Source: Roseicyclus sp. (GTDB lineage: Bacteria > Pseudomonadota > Alphaproteobacteria > Rhodobacterales > Rhodobacteraceae). Taken from it: DNA of 64,000 bases. Under the pieces are notes generated by a model. That model did not search any database and was not told where the DNA came from. It was given only the letters and a program-made list of their open reading frames with translations. The stretch lies in NCBI GenBank assembly GCA_018401055.1, contig JAGYLB010000087.1:74772-138771 (forward strand), given 5' to 3'. Of this stretch, positions 27,944 to 37,812 are shown one piece after another. The stretch's first letter is position 1, and each line of letters starts with the position of its first letter. The translations under genes and the position numbers were made by a program.

Positions 27944-29275
27944 TTACTGCCAGATGTAGTAGCCTTCTTCCTCCATTAGGGCGCGGGTGCGCTCCGCGAT
28001 GCCGTCGAGTGCTGTCTGGATGTCCAGCCCCTCGGTCAGGACCTGGCTCATCGTGGTGCCGATGTCGGCATTGATCCGGCCCCAGGCGGGGATGATCGGG
28101 CGCCAGTCGGGATCGGCGAATTCCAGCGCCTCACCAAAGGCGGCCGACCATGGGTAGCGCGCGTTCAACTCCGCATTGGCATAGGTCGAGAAGCGGGACG
28201 GGTTGCCACCCGCCATGGCGACGGCCAGATCGCCCTCGCGGCTCGTCAGCCACTGCATCAGCAAAAACGCCGCCTCGGGGTGTTCGGCGTTACGCGGGAT
28301 GGCGAGGCCGAATCCGCCGGTCTGGCTGCCGCGGCGCACGCCCATCGGGTGCATCGCATAGCCGACATTGCCCACGACCTGGCTGCGCGCCGGATCCTGG
28401 AATGTCGGTGCGAAGGCGATGGAGTCGAGGAACATCGCGGCCTGCCCCTGGGCGAAGGCATTGGCGGCCTCGGCCGGGCCAAAGGCCGAAGACCCCTCGG
28501 GCCCGCAATCGACGATCTGTTGCAGCGCCTCGGCGGCGGCGACGCCAGCCTCGTTGTTGATGATCGGGTTCCACGACCTGTCGAACACACGACCGCCCAA
28601 GGGAGCCAGATGCAGCAAGAAGGCATGCGCCGCCTGATGCCCCGAAGCCGCGCGGCTGGCCACACCGCCCATGCCCGGTTCCAGTTCCGGGATACGGCAG
28701 GCCAGATCCAGCAGTTCGTCATAGGTCTCCGGCGGCGTCAGCCCGTGTTCCTCGAAAATGTCGGTGCGGTAGAACAGAACGGACGTCTCCGAGCCGAACG
28801 GCAGCCCGTAAAGCGAGCCCGTCGGCCCCGGCAGATAGCCCCGCTCACCACCCGCCACGCCGATGTTCTGGACATAGCCGTCGATCAGGTCGGCCGCGTC
28901 ATAGGTGGGATCGGCCAGCCGCGGATTCATGAAGAACGGCGCAAGGTTCCAGATTTGGTCGGCATAGACGTAATCGGCCTTGGAAAAGACGACATAGGAG
29001 ATCAGGTCATAGGCGCCTTCGTCCAGAGCCAGTTCCAGCGTCTGCCGCTCGCGCATGTCGAGATAGGGCAGCATGTCCACCTCGACCTCGATGCCGGTCT
29101 GGGCGGTAAACTCGGGCAACACCTCCATCACGGCGTTGTAATGGGGATGGGCGGGAAAGTTCACCACGAGCGTCGTTCCGGCATAGGGGGCATAGGGCCC
29201 CTCTTGCGCGGCGGCGGCGCCAGCCAGTGCCATCGCCCCCGCGATGGTGGTCGTTCTCAGCAGGGTCCTCAGCAT
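27944..29275 (-). CDS. Family 1 extracellular sugar-binding protein
   Basis: 443 residues, secreted (signal MLRTLLRTTTIAGAMALAGAAAAQ). Family 1 motifs: LVVNFPAHPHYNAVMEVLPEFTAQTGIEVEV, YDLISYVVFSKADYV, GPTGSLYGLPFGSETSVLFYRTD, GQAAMFLD and AIPRNAEHPEAAFLLMQWL. Start ATG 29273-29275. First of the transporter block after the ATPase in the minus-strand operon; intact frame. Substrate likely a sugar, polyol or sugar acid, judged by neighbours. Confidence 0.9.
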   Translation of the reverse strand: MLRTLLRTTTIAGAMALAGAAAAQEGPYAPYAGTTLVVNFPAHPHYNAVMEVLPEFTAQTGIEVEVDMLPYLDMRERQTLELALDEGAYDLISYVVFSKADYVYADQIWNLAPFFMNPRLADPTYDAADLIDGYVQNIGVAGGERGYLPGPTGSLYGLPFGSETSVLFYRTDIFEEHGLTPPETYDELLDLACRIPELEPGMGGVASRAASGHQAAHAFLLHLAPLGGRVFDRSWNPIINNEAGVAAAEALQQIVDCGPEGSSAFGPAEAANAFAQGQAAMFLDSIAFAPTFQDPARSQVVGNVGYAMHPMGVRRGSQTGGFGLAIPRNAEHPEAAFLLMQWLTSREGDLAVAMAGGNPSRFSTYANAELNARYPWSAAFGEALEFADPDWRPIIPAWGRINADIGTTMSQVLTEGLDIQTALDGIAERTRALMEEEGYYIWQ

Positions 29276-29309
29276 ACTCGTTCCTCCCAGTTGCTGATTG
29301 TGGGCCGCG

Positions 29310-30394
29310 TCACAGCGCCCGTTCCGTCTCCGCATCGAACAGGTGCAGCCCCTCCGGCCGCACCCCGAAGCGCAGGGTTTCGCCAAGCGCCACCGGCGTC
29401 TCGGACTTGATTTCGACGGTCACGCGCGCGCCGCCGCAGTCGCAAATCAGCACCGATTGCGCGCCGACGTATTCCGAGACGACGACCCGCAGGTCGAGCG
29501 CCCGGTCGGCCGTGGCGTCAGGTGCAAAATCGAGGTCCGACGGGCGGATGCCGAGCGTGGCCTTGCGCATCGCGGCGCGGCGCGCGCGGTCTGCCAACGC
29601 ATCGGGCAGCGCAAGCGCAAAGCCGCGGCCTGTGGCGCGCAGCGTGCCGCCCTCCTCCGTCAGGTCGACGTCGAGGAAATTCATCGGTGGCGCGCCCAGA
29701 AAGCCCGCCACGAACTTGTTTGCGGGATGCCGGAACAACTCGGACGGGCTGCCCTGTTGCTGAATATGACCGCCATGCATCACCACGATCCGGTCTGCCA
29801 GCGTCATCGCCTCGATCTGGTCGTGGGTGACGTAGATCATGTTCTTCTTCACGGTCTGGCGCATCACCGCCAGTTCCGCCCGCATCTGCCCGCGTAGTTT
29901 CGCATCGAGGTTCGAGAGCGGCTCGTCGAACAGAAAGGTGGAGGCGTCGCGGCAGAGCGCGCGGCCCATTGCCACCCGCTGACGCTCCGCCCGACACCCG
30001 CCGGGCTTGCGGTCGAGATAGGCCGACAGGCCCAGCATCTCGGCCACCTCGCGCACGCGCTTGTCGATCTCGGCCTGCGGACGCTTTTGCAGCCGCAGGG
30101 AAAACGACATGTTCCGCGCGACATTCATATGGGGGTAGAGCGCGTAATCCTGGAACACCATGGCGATGTCGCGGTCCTTGGGGTCAAGCGCCGCCACCTC
30201 GCGCTCGCCCATCCAGATCTGGCCGCCCGACACGCTTCGAGGCCCGCGATCATGCGCAAAGTCGTGGATTTCCCGCAACCCGAGGGGCCGACGAGGACGG
30301 TAAACTCATGCTCGGCCATGTCGAGGTCGATGCCATGCAGCACCTCGACCGCGCCGTAGCGTTTCACGAGCCCCTCCAGACGAATGCGCGGCAT
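29310..30394 (-). CDS. UgpC/MalK-type ABC transporter ATPase
   Basis: About 361 residues. Walker [33 protein letters not shown], Walker [17 protein letters not shown], switch [15 protein letters not shown], and a C-terminal TOBE regulatory domain ([21 protein letters not shown]). A frame change near 30235 splits the first 60 residues from the rest. The signature appears as [15 protein letters not shown]; the neighbouring frame reads VSGG there, so compensating indels near 29985-30000 hide a normal LSGG-type signature. It is the promoter-proximal gene of the minus-strand operon, divergent from gntR. Confidence 0.88.
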
Positions 30395-30426
30395 CGAATC
30401 CCTTCCTCTTTCCTCGTTTCAGTTTC

Positions 30427-30434
30427 TGTATACA
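30427..30434. promoter_or_regulatory. Palindrome TGTATACA in the gntR / ABC divergent region
   Basis: Perfect 8-bp palindrome of the GntR/FCD type, followed by a second perfect palindrome TGCATGCA at 30459-30466. Both lie in the 124-base divergent region between the sugar ABC operon and the gntR gene. Confidence 0.5.
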
Positions 30435-30518
30435 AAGATAAAAGTAAATATCCAAATTTGCATGCAGCGCCGAAATCGGTTACGGTGAGCCTTACCCGCA
30501 AGGAGGCGGACGGCCACG

Positions 30519-31180
30519 ATGAAGGACGAAGCAACACGCACCCCGCCGCGCGGCAACACGGTCAGCCGCATCGAGGCGGCGTTGATGGATGACATCGCCA
30601 TCGGCATCTTGTCCCCGGGCGAGCGGCTGGACGAGGTGACGCTGACCGAACGCTTCGGCGTGTCCCGCACCCCCGTTCGCGAGGCGCTGAGCCGCCTGAC
30701 CGCGCAGGGCATCCTTGAGCCCGGCGAAAAACGCGGCGTGCGCGTGGCGCGCTATTCGCGCGAAGATCTTGCGCAAATCTTTGAAACTATGCATGAAATA
30801 GAGGCCGCCTGTGCCCGCATCGCGGCCCAGCGGCTGACGCTTCTGGCGCGCGCCGAGATCGAAACAGCGCAGGCGGCCTGCGCGGCGGCGGCACAGGCGG
30901 GCGACAAGCAGGCCTGATATGCGCGCCAACGAACCGCTGCATGAGGCGATCTATCGCGCCACCGGCAACCCCTATCTCGCCGGTCTCGCCTCGGATTTCC
31001 GGCGCCGCACCGGGCCGTTCCGGGCCAAGAAATTCGCCACCCATGAGGATCTGATCCCGTCGGCTCAAAAACCACGAGGCGCTGATCGCGGGCATCTTTT
31101 CCGAAGATTCCAAGACCGCCGCCGACGGGATGCGCGCCCATATGACGGCCGCCTTCCTGCAGACACTTGCCGCCAACTGA
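30519..31180 (+). CDS. GntR (FadR/FCD subfamily) transcriptional regulator
   Basis: About 220 residues. Winged helix: VSRIEAALMDDIAIGILSPGERLDEVTLTERFGVSRTPVREALSRL, then LEPGEKRGVRVARYS. The FCD domain follows (IFETMHEIEAACARIAAQRL, HEAIYRATGNPYLAGL). Frame changes near 30910 and at the A run around 31066-31070; the tail then reads NHEALIAGIFSEDSKTAADG and ends TLAAN at TGA 31180. Divergent from the sugar ABC operon and upstream of the MBL-HAD-aldolase-kinase genes, so it probably controls both sides. Confidence 0.88.
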
Positions 31181-31227
31181 GGCCCCGACCGAGATTGGGG
31201 CTTGCAAATGGATGCCCGATCGTCACT

Positions 31228-31237
31228 TTGTATGCAA
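31228..31237. promoter_or_regulatory. GntR-type operator TTGTATGCAA upstream of the MBL-fold gene
   Basis: Identical in all ten bases to the site at 14544-14553. It lies 28 bases upstream of the MBL-fold gene, with another half-like CTGCATACGG further on (31248-31257). Suggests a second promoter, under GntR control, for 31266-35319. Confidence 0.55.
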
Positions 31238-31265
31238 ACTTGAATCACTGCATACGGAGGGCCTC

Positions 31266-32204
31266 ATGGGCGTTCAGGAAACCCGCATCTACCCGATCAA
31301 CACCGGGTGGCTCGAGGCCGATCTCGGCACCTACACCTTCTGGAAGGGACCGGCGGGCAAGAAGTTCTGGAACCCGGTCTATTGCCATTACGTCGACACC
31401 GGCACCCACAAGATCTTGATCGACACAGGGCTTTGCGACGAAGAACGCGCCACGAAATACCACCACAAGTGCCAAAAACGCGGCTGCCTGCAGGTGCATG
31501 AGCATCTGGAACAAAAGCTCGGCGTCCACCCCGACGAGATCGACGCCATCGTCTTCACCCATCTGCACTGGGACCATGTGCAGAACATGAAGCGGTTCAA
31601 GAATGCCCGCTACATCGCCCCCAAGGCCGAGATCGAGATGGCCTACAACCCCCTGCCGCTTTACTACCGCACCTACGAGAGCGGCTATCTGGGGATCGAG
31701 CCCGCCTATGCGGGCTGCGTCTTCGAGGCGGTGGCCGAAGAATGCGAGGTGCTGCCCGGCATCACCATGTTCCACACGCCCGGCCATTCGGTCGGCCACA
31801 TGGGCGTGACGGTCGCCACCTCGGCAGGCGATATCGTGCTGGCGGGCGATGCGATCTTTCAGGAACGCAACCTCGAGCCCAACCCCGAGGAAGGCTGGCG
31901 CCACTGGGTGCCCGCGCGTTTCGTCAACAGCTACGAAGGCTGGAAATCGGTCGAGGAAATCGACAAGCGCGCCGATTACGTGCTGGCCTGCCATGACGAA
32001 GGTGCCAACGCGCGCTCGGACGTCTTCCCCTACCCCGGCATGCCGATCCGCAAGCGGCGGCAGGTCATCCCCGGCTTCCAAGTTCTACTTCGGCGACATG
32101 CCTGCTTCAAGCATGGCCGCAAAGCCGCTCCCGCCATGACGCGGGCCGAGGCGGAGGTCTATCTGGCCGGGCTCACCCATCCCAAGGACATGGCCGAGCA
32201 CTGA
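31266..32204 (+). CDS. MBL-fold metallo-hydrolase (N-acyl homoserine lactonase family)
   Basis: 312 residues. Metallo-beta-lactamase metal site THLHWDH, further ligands in HTPGHSVGHM and LAGDAIF, and a terminal ACHDEGA. Resembles AttM/AiiA-type lactonases; in a sugar cluster a sugar-lactone substrate is equally plausible. ATG 31266 follows GGAGG with good spacing. A short out-of-frame stretch (about 32080-32140) reads VLLRRHACFKHG, while the alternative frame gives FYFGDMPASSMAAK, the expected sequence; a compensating indel pair. Confidence 0.85.
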   Translation: MGVQETRIYPINTGWLEADLGTYTFWKGPAGKKFWNPVYCHYVDTGTHKILIDTGLCDEERATKYHHKCQKRGCLQVHEHLEQKLGVHPDEIDAIVFTHLHWDHVQNMKRFKNARYIAPKAEIEMAYNPLPLYYRTYESGYLGIEPAYAGCVFEAVAEECEVLPGITMFHTPGHSVGHMGVTVATSAGDIVLAGDAIFQERNLEPNPEEGWRHWVPARFVNSYEGWKSVEEIDKRADYVLACHDEGANARSDVFPYPGMPIRKRRQVIPGFQVLLRRHACFKHGRKAAPAMTRAEAEVYLAGLTHPKDMAEH

Positions 32205-32208
32205 ACAC

Positions 32209-33069
32209 GTGACGGATCGCATAACCCTGCGCCTGACCAAACTGACCGACGTCGCACCCCGTTTCGGCGCCATCGTTCTGGATCAATGGGGCGTGCTGCA
32301 TGACGGCACCCGTCCCTATCCGGCGGCTGTGGCGGCGGTGGAGGGGCTCAGGCGCGCGGGACTGCGGCTCGCGGTCTGGTCCAATTCCGGCAAGCGAGCC
32401 ACGCCCAACGCCCGGCGCATCACGGCCATGGGGTTCGCCCCCGATGCCTTCGATGTGGTCATGACCTCGGGCGAGGCCTTGTGGCAAGACATCGCGCAAG
32501 GCCGCGTGACGGCGAGGCGGCTTGTGCCCATCGAACGCGCGCCGGGCGATGCGGCGGAATGGGCGGCGGGGCTGAGCGTGACGCTGACCCCGATATCCGT
32601 GCGGCGGATGCCGTCTTGCTCATGGGCCTCGCCCGATGACGTGGACCCCGCCGCGCCTGCCGCGACACTGGCACAGGCGCGCGCGCTTGGCCTTCCGGTG
32701 CTCTGCACCAACCCCGATCGCGCCTCGCCGCGCGCGGGCGGCCTGACCGTCACCTCGCCCGGCGCGCTCGCCCATGACCATGCGGCTGCAGGCGGCGCGG
32801 TGCAGTTCTACGGCAAGCCCCACTTGGCCGTGTTCCGCGCGGTCGAGGCAGCGTTGGGGCTATCGCCCGACCGGCTCGTGATGGTGGGCGACAGTCTGGA
32901 ACATGACATCGCTGGCGCGCGGTCTGCCGGTTGGGCCAGCGCCTTTGTCGAGGGCGGGCTGCATGCGGCGGATTTTGCCCAAGGCGCGCGCGAGGATGTA
33001 GGCTGATCCGGCTTGGCGACAGCCGAGGGCACCCCCTTCCCCGATTTCACGATGCCGGAGCTTGCCTGA
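32209..33069 (+). CDS. HAD superfamily class IIA hydrolase (TIGR01459-like)
   Basis: About 286 residues, GTG start 32209. HAD motif I is present as VLDQWGVLHDG (DQWGV form), motif II as VWSNSGKRA, the cap, then GKPHLAVFRAVEAALG and MVGDSLEHDIAGARSAGW. A compensating frame pair near 32585-32625 turns DPDIRAADAVLLMGL into an odd stretch. A written stop at 33006 interrupts it. The same frame then continues to TPFPDFTMPELA and TGA 33069, matching the usual C-terminus, so two small indels probably create that stop. Probably dephosphorylates a sugar phosphate of this pathway. Confidence 0.82.
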
Positions 33070-33072
33070 CCC

Positions 33073-34043
33073 ATGCCCGACACGCCGCCGGATTTCACAG
33101 CCTTCCGCGCCCTGTCCGCCGCCTTGGGCAAGACCCGCTCAGGGTGCAGGGGCCGGGCGGAAATACTTCGCTCAAGGCGGGCGGCGTCATGTGGATCAAG
33201 GCGTCCGGCACCGAACTGGCAGAGGCCGAGACGCGCGGGATCTTCGTCGCCGTCGACCGCGCCGCCGCTTTGGCCGAGGGCGCAGGGGCTGGCCGGTGAC
33301 GGGTCGTGCAAGGCCACCGTGATCGACAAGACCGTCACGCTCCGCCCCTCGATCGAGACCAGCTTTCACACGGCCCTCGACTGGCCTTTGGTGGCCCATA
33401 CCCATTCCATCGCCACGCTGACCCATGCCATCACGCCGCAAGGCCGTGCCGCCGCCATGGACAAGCTGGCGGGCCTGCCCGCCGTTCTGGTGCCCTATGC
33501 CAAGCCGGGCCTGCCGCTGACGCAAGCCATCATAGCCCGTATGACCCCGGCGACGCAGGTGATCGTGCTGGAAAACCACGGCCTGATCGTTTGCGCCACG
33601 GATGTCGCCGCGACCGAAGCGCTGATGGACGAGGTCGAGGCGCGGCTGGCGATGCCTGCCCGCAGCTTGCCGCCCGACGTGCCCGCGACCGCAGCGCCTG
33701 ACGGGTTCGATTGGACGGCGGAAAGCTGGATCGCCCGTGATCCGTGCGCCTGTGCCCTGGCGCGGGCCGGGTCCTACTACCCCGATCATGTCGTCTTTCT
33801 GGGTCCGGCCCTGCCCTTGGCCGACCATGAAGGAAATCCGCCCGCGATCTTGATCAAGGGCACGGGCATCGCCCTGCGCAAGGGCGCCACGGCCTCGCAG
33901 CGCGCGATGCTGCGCTGCCTGTCGGATATTCTGGCCCGCCTGCCCGAGGACTGGCTGCCCGAGCCCATAGGCCCCGCAGCCGAAGCCGCGCTGCTTGATT
34001 GGGACGCCGAAAATACCGGCAGGCGCTGGCGGCCCGGTCATGA
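33073..34043 (+). CDS. Class II aldolase family protein (second copy, larger type)
   Basis: About 322 residues. Opening FTAFRALSAALGKDPLRVQGPGGNTSLK and VMWIKASGTELAEAE in the corrected frame; zinc site VAHTHSIATLTHA and the second site ENHGLIVCA. Frame changes near 33140, 33290 and 34012; the corrected end is TGA 34041-34043, overlapping the next ATG. Longer class II aldolases with this C-terminal extension are found with FGGY kinases; it probably cleaves the phosphorylated sugar made by the next gene. Confidence 0.85.
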
Positions 34044-35319
34044 CCGGGCTGGCGCTTGGCATCGACCTTGGCACCTCAGGCGTGCGGTCCGCCGTGATCG
34101 ACGCGGGCGGCACGGTCATTGCCATGGCACGCGCGACCTATGGCGACGCGCCGGATGACCGCCGCGACCCGGAACACTGGTGGCATGCGGTGACCGCCTG
34201 CCTTGGCGCGCAGATGCAGGCCTTGCGCGACTCGGGCCATGATCCGGGCACCATCGACGCCATCGCGGTCGATGGCACATCGGGCAGTCTTGTGCTGACC
34301 GATGCGGCGCTGGTGCCGGTGACGCGCGCCTTGATGTATGACGATGCGGGCTTTGACGCCGAGGCCGCGCAGATCGCCGCCTGCGCCCCTGCCCCGCATA
34401 TCGCGCGCGGCCCGTCCTCGGCGCTGGCGCGGGCACTGCGGCTGGCGACCGAAGATCCGGCCACCGCGCCGCCCATCTGCTGCATCAGGCCGATTTCATC
34501 GCTGCGCGGCTGATGGGCCGGGGCGGTCTGACCGATCTGAACAACGCGCTCAAGCCCGGGCTCGATCCCGCGACAGGGCGCTGGCCCGACTGGATGGCGG
34601 GGCTGCCGTTGCGCGCAGGGCTGCTGCCGCGCGCTCTGCCGCCGGGTGCGGTCATGGGCCGGATCGATGGGGCGGTGGCGCGCCGTCTGAGCCTCGCCCG
34701 CAAATGCCGTGATCCGATGGCTTACACCACCGACAGCATCGCGGCCTTTCTGGCCGCAGCCGACCCGGTTCCGGGCGAGGCAGTCACATCGCTGGGCACA
34801 ACACTTGCGGTCAAGCTGTTTTCCGACCGGCGCATCGACGCGCCCGAGATGGGGCTTTATGCGCATCGGCTGGGCGAAGGTTGGCTGTTGGGCGGGGCGT
34901 CCAACACCGGGGGCGGCGTGCTTTTGAGCCTGTTTTCGCCCAGTGAACTGGACCGCCTCTCAGCCAGGATCGACCCCTCGGTCGAAAGCGCGCTCGACTA
35001 TTACCCCCTGCTCAAACCCGGCGAGCGCTTTCCCATCAATGACCCGACCCTACCGCCACGGATGGCACCGCGCCCGGAGGATGACGCGGCCTTTCTGCAT
35101 GGGCTTTTCGAGAGCATGGCGCGCATCGAACGGCGGGCCTATGACCTGTTGACCGAGCTGGGCGCCCCTGCCCCGCGACGCATCCTGACCGCGGGCGGCG
35201 GGGCCACGAACAAGGTCTGGTCAGCGATCCGCGCCCGGGTTCTGGGCCTGCCAGTCAGCGCGGCAGACAACCCCGAGGCCGCGGTCGGCAGCGCGCGGCT
35301 GGCGCAGATGGCAGGCTGA
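34040..35319 (+). CDS. FGGY family carbohydrate kinase
   Basis: About 425 residues. ATP/sugar-binding start LALGIDLGTSGVRSAVID, substrate loop AIAVDGTSGSLVLTD, then HQADFIAARLMG, TSLGTTLAVKLFSD, GGASNTGGGVLL and the adenosine motif RRILTAGGGATNKVWSAIRARVLGLPV. A frame change near 34478-34490 (HLLHQADF). Phosphorylates a pentose, tetritol or similar; co-translated with the aldolase. Last gene of the plus-strand sugar operon. Confidence 0.88.
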
Positions 35320-35328
35320 TGGTCTGCC

Positions 35329-36981
35329 CTATTCCGCCGCGGGCAGGCTGCTGATCCAGTCGCGCCCCGGCACCGCATCGAGCAGGCTTTGCGTATAGGG
35401 ATGCTGCGGGTTGGCAAAGATCTCGGCGGTCGATCCCTGTTCCACGATCACGCCGCGCTGCAGGATGGCGATCTCCTCGCAGACGGTGGCGGCCACCCGC
35501 AGGTCATGAGTAATGAACAGCATCGACAGCCCGAACTTGCGCCGCAGATCGTCGAGCAGTTCCAGCACCTGCTTTTGCACCGACACATCCAAGGCCGACA
35601 CCGGTTCGTCGGCCACCACCAGCTTGGGCTTGACCGCCAAGGCCCGCGCGATGCCGATGCGCTGACGCTGGCCGCCTGAGAACTCGTGCGGGTAGCGGTC
35701 GGCAGCTTCGGGCTGCAGGCCCACAAGGCGCAGCAGCTCGCGCGCCTCGGCCAGCGCCTGGTCGCGCGGCGTGCCCCAGATGACGGGGCCCATGGCGATG
35801 ATATCCCCCACCCTCGAGCGTGGGTTGAGGCTGGCGAAGGGGTCTTGGAACACCATCTGCACATCGCGCCGGAACGCCCGCATCTGCGACCGGCTGATGC
35901 CCGTCATCGGCTGACCATCAAGCAAGATGTCGCCGCTGTCGGGCCGTTCCAGCCCGATCACGCATTTGGCCATGGTGGTCTTGCCCGACCCGCTTTCGCC
36001 CACCAGCGCCAGCGAGATCCGCGCGGGATCGACAGGCTGACCGATTGCACCGCCTTCACCTCGCGGCCTCCCCGACCCAGAAACCCCGACGACAGCCGGT
36101 AGGTGCGCACGAGATTGCGGATTTCCAGCAGCGGCGGCGCGACCTCGGCGGGGCGGGGCGCGCGGGTTTAGGCCCGGCACGGCGGCGACAAGCGCCTGCG
36201 TATAGGCATGTTGCGGGCGCACCAGCACGTCGTCGGCGGGGCCCTCCTCCACCACCTCGCCCTGCCGCATCACGGCGACGCGGTCGGCGATCTCGGCCAC
36301 GACGCCGAAATCATGGGTGATGAACAGGACCGATGTGCCGTGCTTGCGCTGCAATTCCTTGATCAGATGCAGGATCTGCGCCTGCGTCGTCACGTCGAGC
36401 GCGGTGGTGGGCTCGTCCGCGATGATCAGCGCAGGCTCCAGCGCGAGGGCCATGGCGATGACGATGCGCTGACGCTGACCGCCCGACAACTGGTGGGGGT
36501 AGCTGCCCACCATTCGGTCGGGGTCGGGCAGGTGCACATCCTCGATCAGCGCGCGCACGCGGGCGGCCCGTGCGTTTGCGTTCAGATCGGTGTGAACCTC
36601 CAGCACCTCGTCGATCTGGCGGCCCACGGGCATCAGCGGGTTCAGCGCCGTCATCGGTTCCTGAAAGATCATGGCGATGCGGCCGCCGCGGATGGCGCGC
36701 ATCTGCTCGGCCCCCAGTGTCAGCAGGTCGCGCCCCTCGAACATGATCTGGCCCCGGTCGGCATGGACATGGGGCGCGGGCAACAGGCCCATGATAGCCT
36801 TGCCCATCATCGACTTGCCCGAACCGCTTTCGCCCACGATGCACAAGATCTCGCGCGGGTTCACCTTCAGTGACACACCCTTGACGGCATGGCGGCGGTC
36901 GGACCAAGCAGGCAGGGCCACATGCAGGTCGCGTATATCGAGAACGGGCGGGGGCACGGCAACAGGAACAGAATCGGTCAT
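35329..36981 (-). CDS. Fused double ATPase of a peptide-type ABC transporter (GsiA-like)
   Basis: 550 residues: two ABC domains in one chain. Domain 1: GESGSGKSMMGKAI, MIFQEPMTALNPLMPVG, LSGGQRQRIVIAMAL, LIIADEPTTALDVT. Domain 2: GESGSGKTTMAKCVIG, MVFQDPFASLNPR, FSGGQRQRIGIARAL, LVVADEPVSALDVS. Between them (about 36010-36170) the written frame is scrambled while another frame reads LLEIRNLVRTYRLSSG, a compensating indel pair. Drives the two permeases upstream. ATG 36979-36981 overlaps the permease stop. Confidence 0.9.
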   Translation of the reverse strand: MTDSVPVAVPPPVLDIRDLHVALPAWSDRRHAVKGVSLKVNPREILCIVGESGSGKSMMGKAIMGLLPAPHVHADRGQIMFEGRDLLTLGAEQMRAIRGGRIAMIFQEPMTALNPLMPVGRQIDEVLEVHTDLNANARAARVRALIEDVHLPDPDRMVGSYPHQLSGGQRQRIVIAMALALEPALIIADEPTTALDVTTQAQILHLIKELQRKHGTSVLFITHDFGVVAEIADRVAVMRQGEVVEEGPADDVLVRPQHAYTQALVAAVPGLNPRAPPRRGRAAAAGNPQSRAHLPAVVGVSGSGRPRGEGGAIGQPVDPARISLALVGESGSGKTTMAKCVIGLERPDSGDILLDGQPMTGISRSQMRAFRRDVQMVFQDPFASLNPRSRVGDIIAMGPVIWGTPRDQALAEARELLRLVGLQPEAADRYPHEFSGGQRQRIGIARALAVKPKLVVADEPVSALDVSVQKQVLELLDDLRRKFGLSMLFITHDLRVAATVCEEIAILQRGVIVEQGSTAEIFANPQHPYTQSLLDAVPGRDWISSLPAAE

Positions 36982-37808
36982 AGGTCCGCAAGCCTCGGGT
37001 TCAGGGCGTCGTTCAGACCTTCGCCGATCAGGTTGATGGCGAGCACGGTGAGCAAGATGACGATGCCCGGCACCGTGACCAGCCACCACGCATCACGCAG
37101 GAAGGACCGCCCTGCCCCGATCATGAAGCCCCAGCTCATCTGACCCGGCGCACCAAGCCCCAGAAAGGAGAGCGCGCTTTCGATCAAGATTGCGGTCGCC
37201 ACCATCAGCGAGCCGGTGACGATCAAGGGCGAGAGCGTGTTGGGCAGGATCTGGCCAAACAAGATGCCCATGTCGCGCTGCCCCGACACGACGGCGGCCT
37301 GCACGAATTCGCGCGCCTTGACGGCCATCACCTCGGCCCGGACGACGCGGGCGATGGGCGGCCAGCTGACCACAGCGATGGCGATGACGAGGTTCATCGC
37401 CGAGGGCGACAAGATCGCCACCAAAACGATGGCAAACAGAAACCACGGGATCGTCTGAAAGAACTCGGTCAGGCGCATCAAGATGTCGTCGACGATGCCG
37501 CCGTAATAGCCCGCAAGCGCGCCCAGCACCGTGCCGAAGGCCAAGGCCGCCACCGTGGACAGGACCGCGATCATCAGCGTGGTGCGCGCACCGTGGATCA
37601 GCCCCGCCATCACGTTGCGGCCAAGGCTGTCGGTGCCCAGAAGATACCCCTCCGAGCCCGGCGGCAAAAAGGGTTGCGCCACGATGGCAAAGGGGTCGCG
37701 CGGTGCAAAGACGCCCGCGAACACCGCCACCAGCACCACCAGGGCCAGCCAGATCAGGCCCAGATAGACCCGCGGGTTGCCGTAGAAGCGTGCGTTGAAG
37801 CTTTTCAT
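36978..37808 (-). CDS. DppC-type ABC transporter permease
   Basis: 276 residues, intact. N-terminal helix LIWLALVVLVAVFAGVFAPRDPF, the GTDSLGRNVMAGLIHGARTTL segment, FFQTIPWFLFAIVLVAIL, the coupling loop ARVVRAEVMAVKAREFVQAAV and terminal SFLGLGAPGQMSWGFMIGAG. Functions with the DppB-type permease at 37813. Confidence 0.93.
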   Translation of the reverse strand: MKSFNARFYGNPRVYLGLIWLALVVLVAVFAGVFAPRDPFAIVAQPFLPPGSEGYLLGTDSLGRNVMAGLIHGARTTLMIAVLSTVAALAFGTVLGALAGYYGGIVDDILMRLTEFFQTIPWFLFAIVLVAILSPSAMNLVIAIAVVSWPPIARVVRAEVMAVKAREFVQAAVVSGQRDMGILFGQILPNTLSPLIVTGSLMVATAILIESALSFLGLGAPGQMSWGFMIGAGRSFLRDAWWLVTVPGIVILLTVLAINLIGEGLNDALNPRLADL

Positions 37809-37812
37809 GCCG

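Noticed and set aside
29985..30000. Mutated ABC signature GGCRAERQ in the UgpC-type ATPase
   Set aside because: The adjacent frame reads VSGG at this place; likely sequence error, not a signature-less ATPase.
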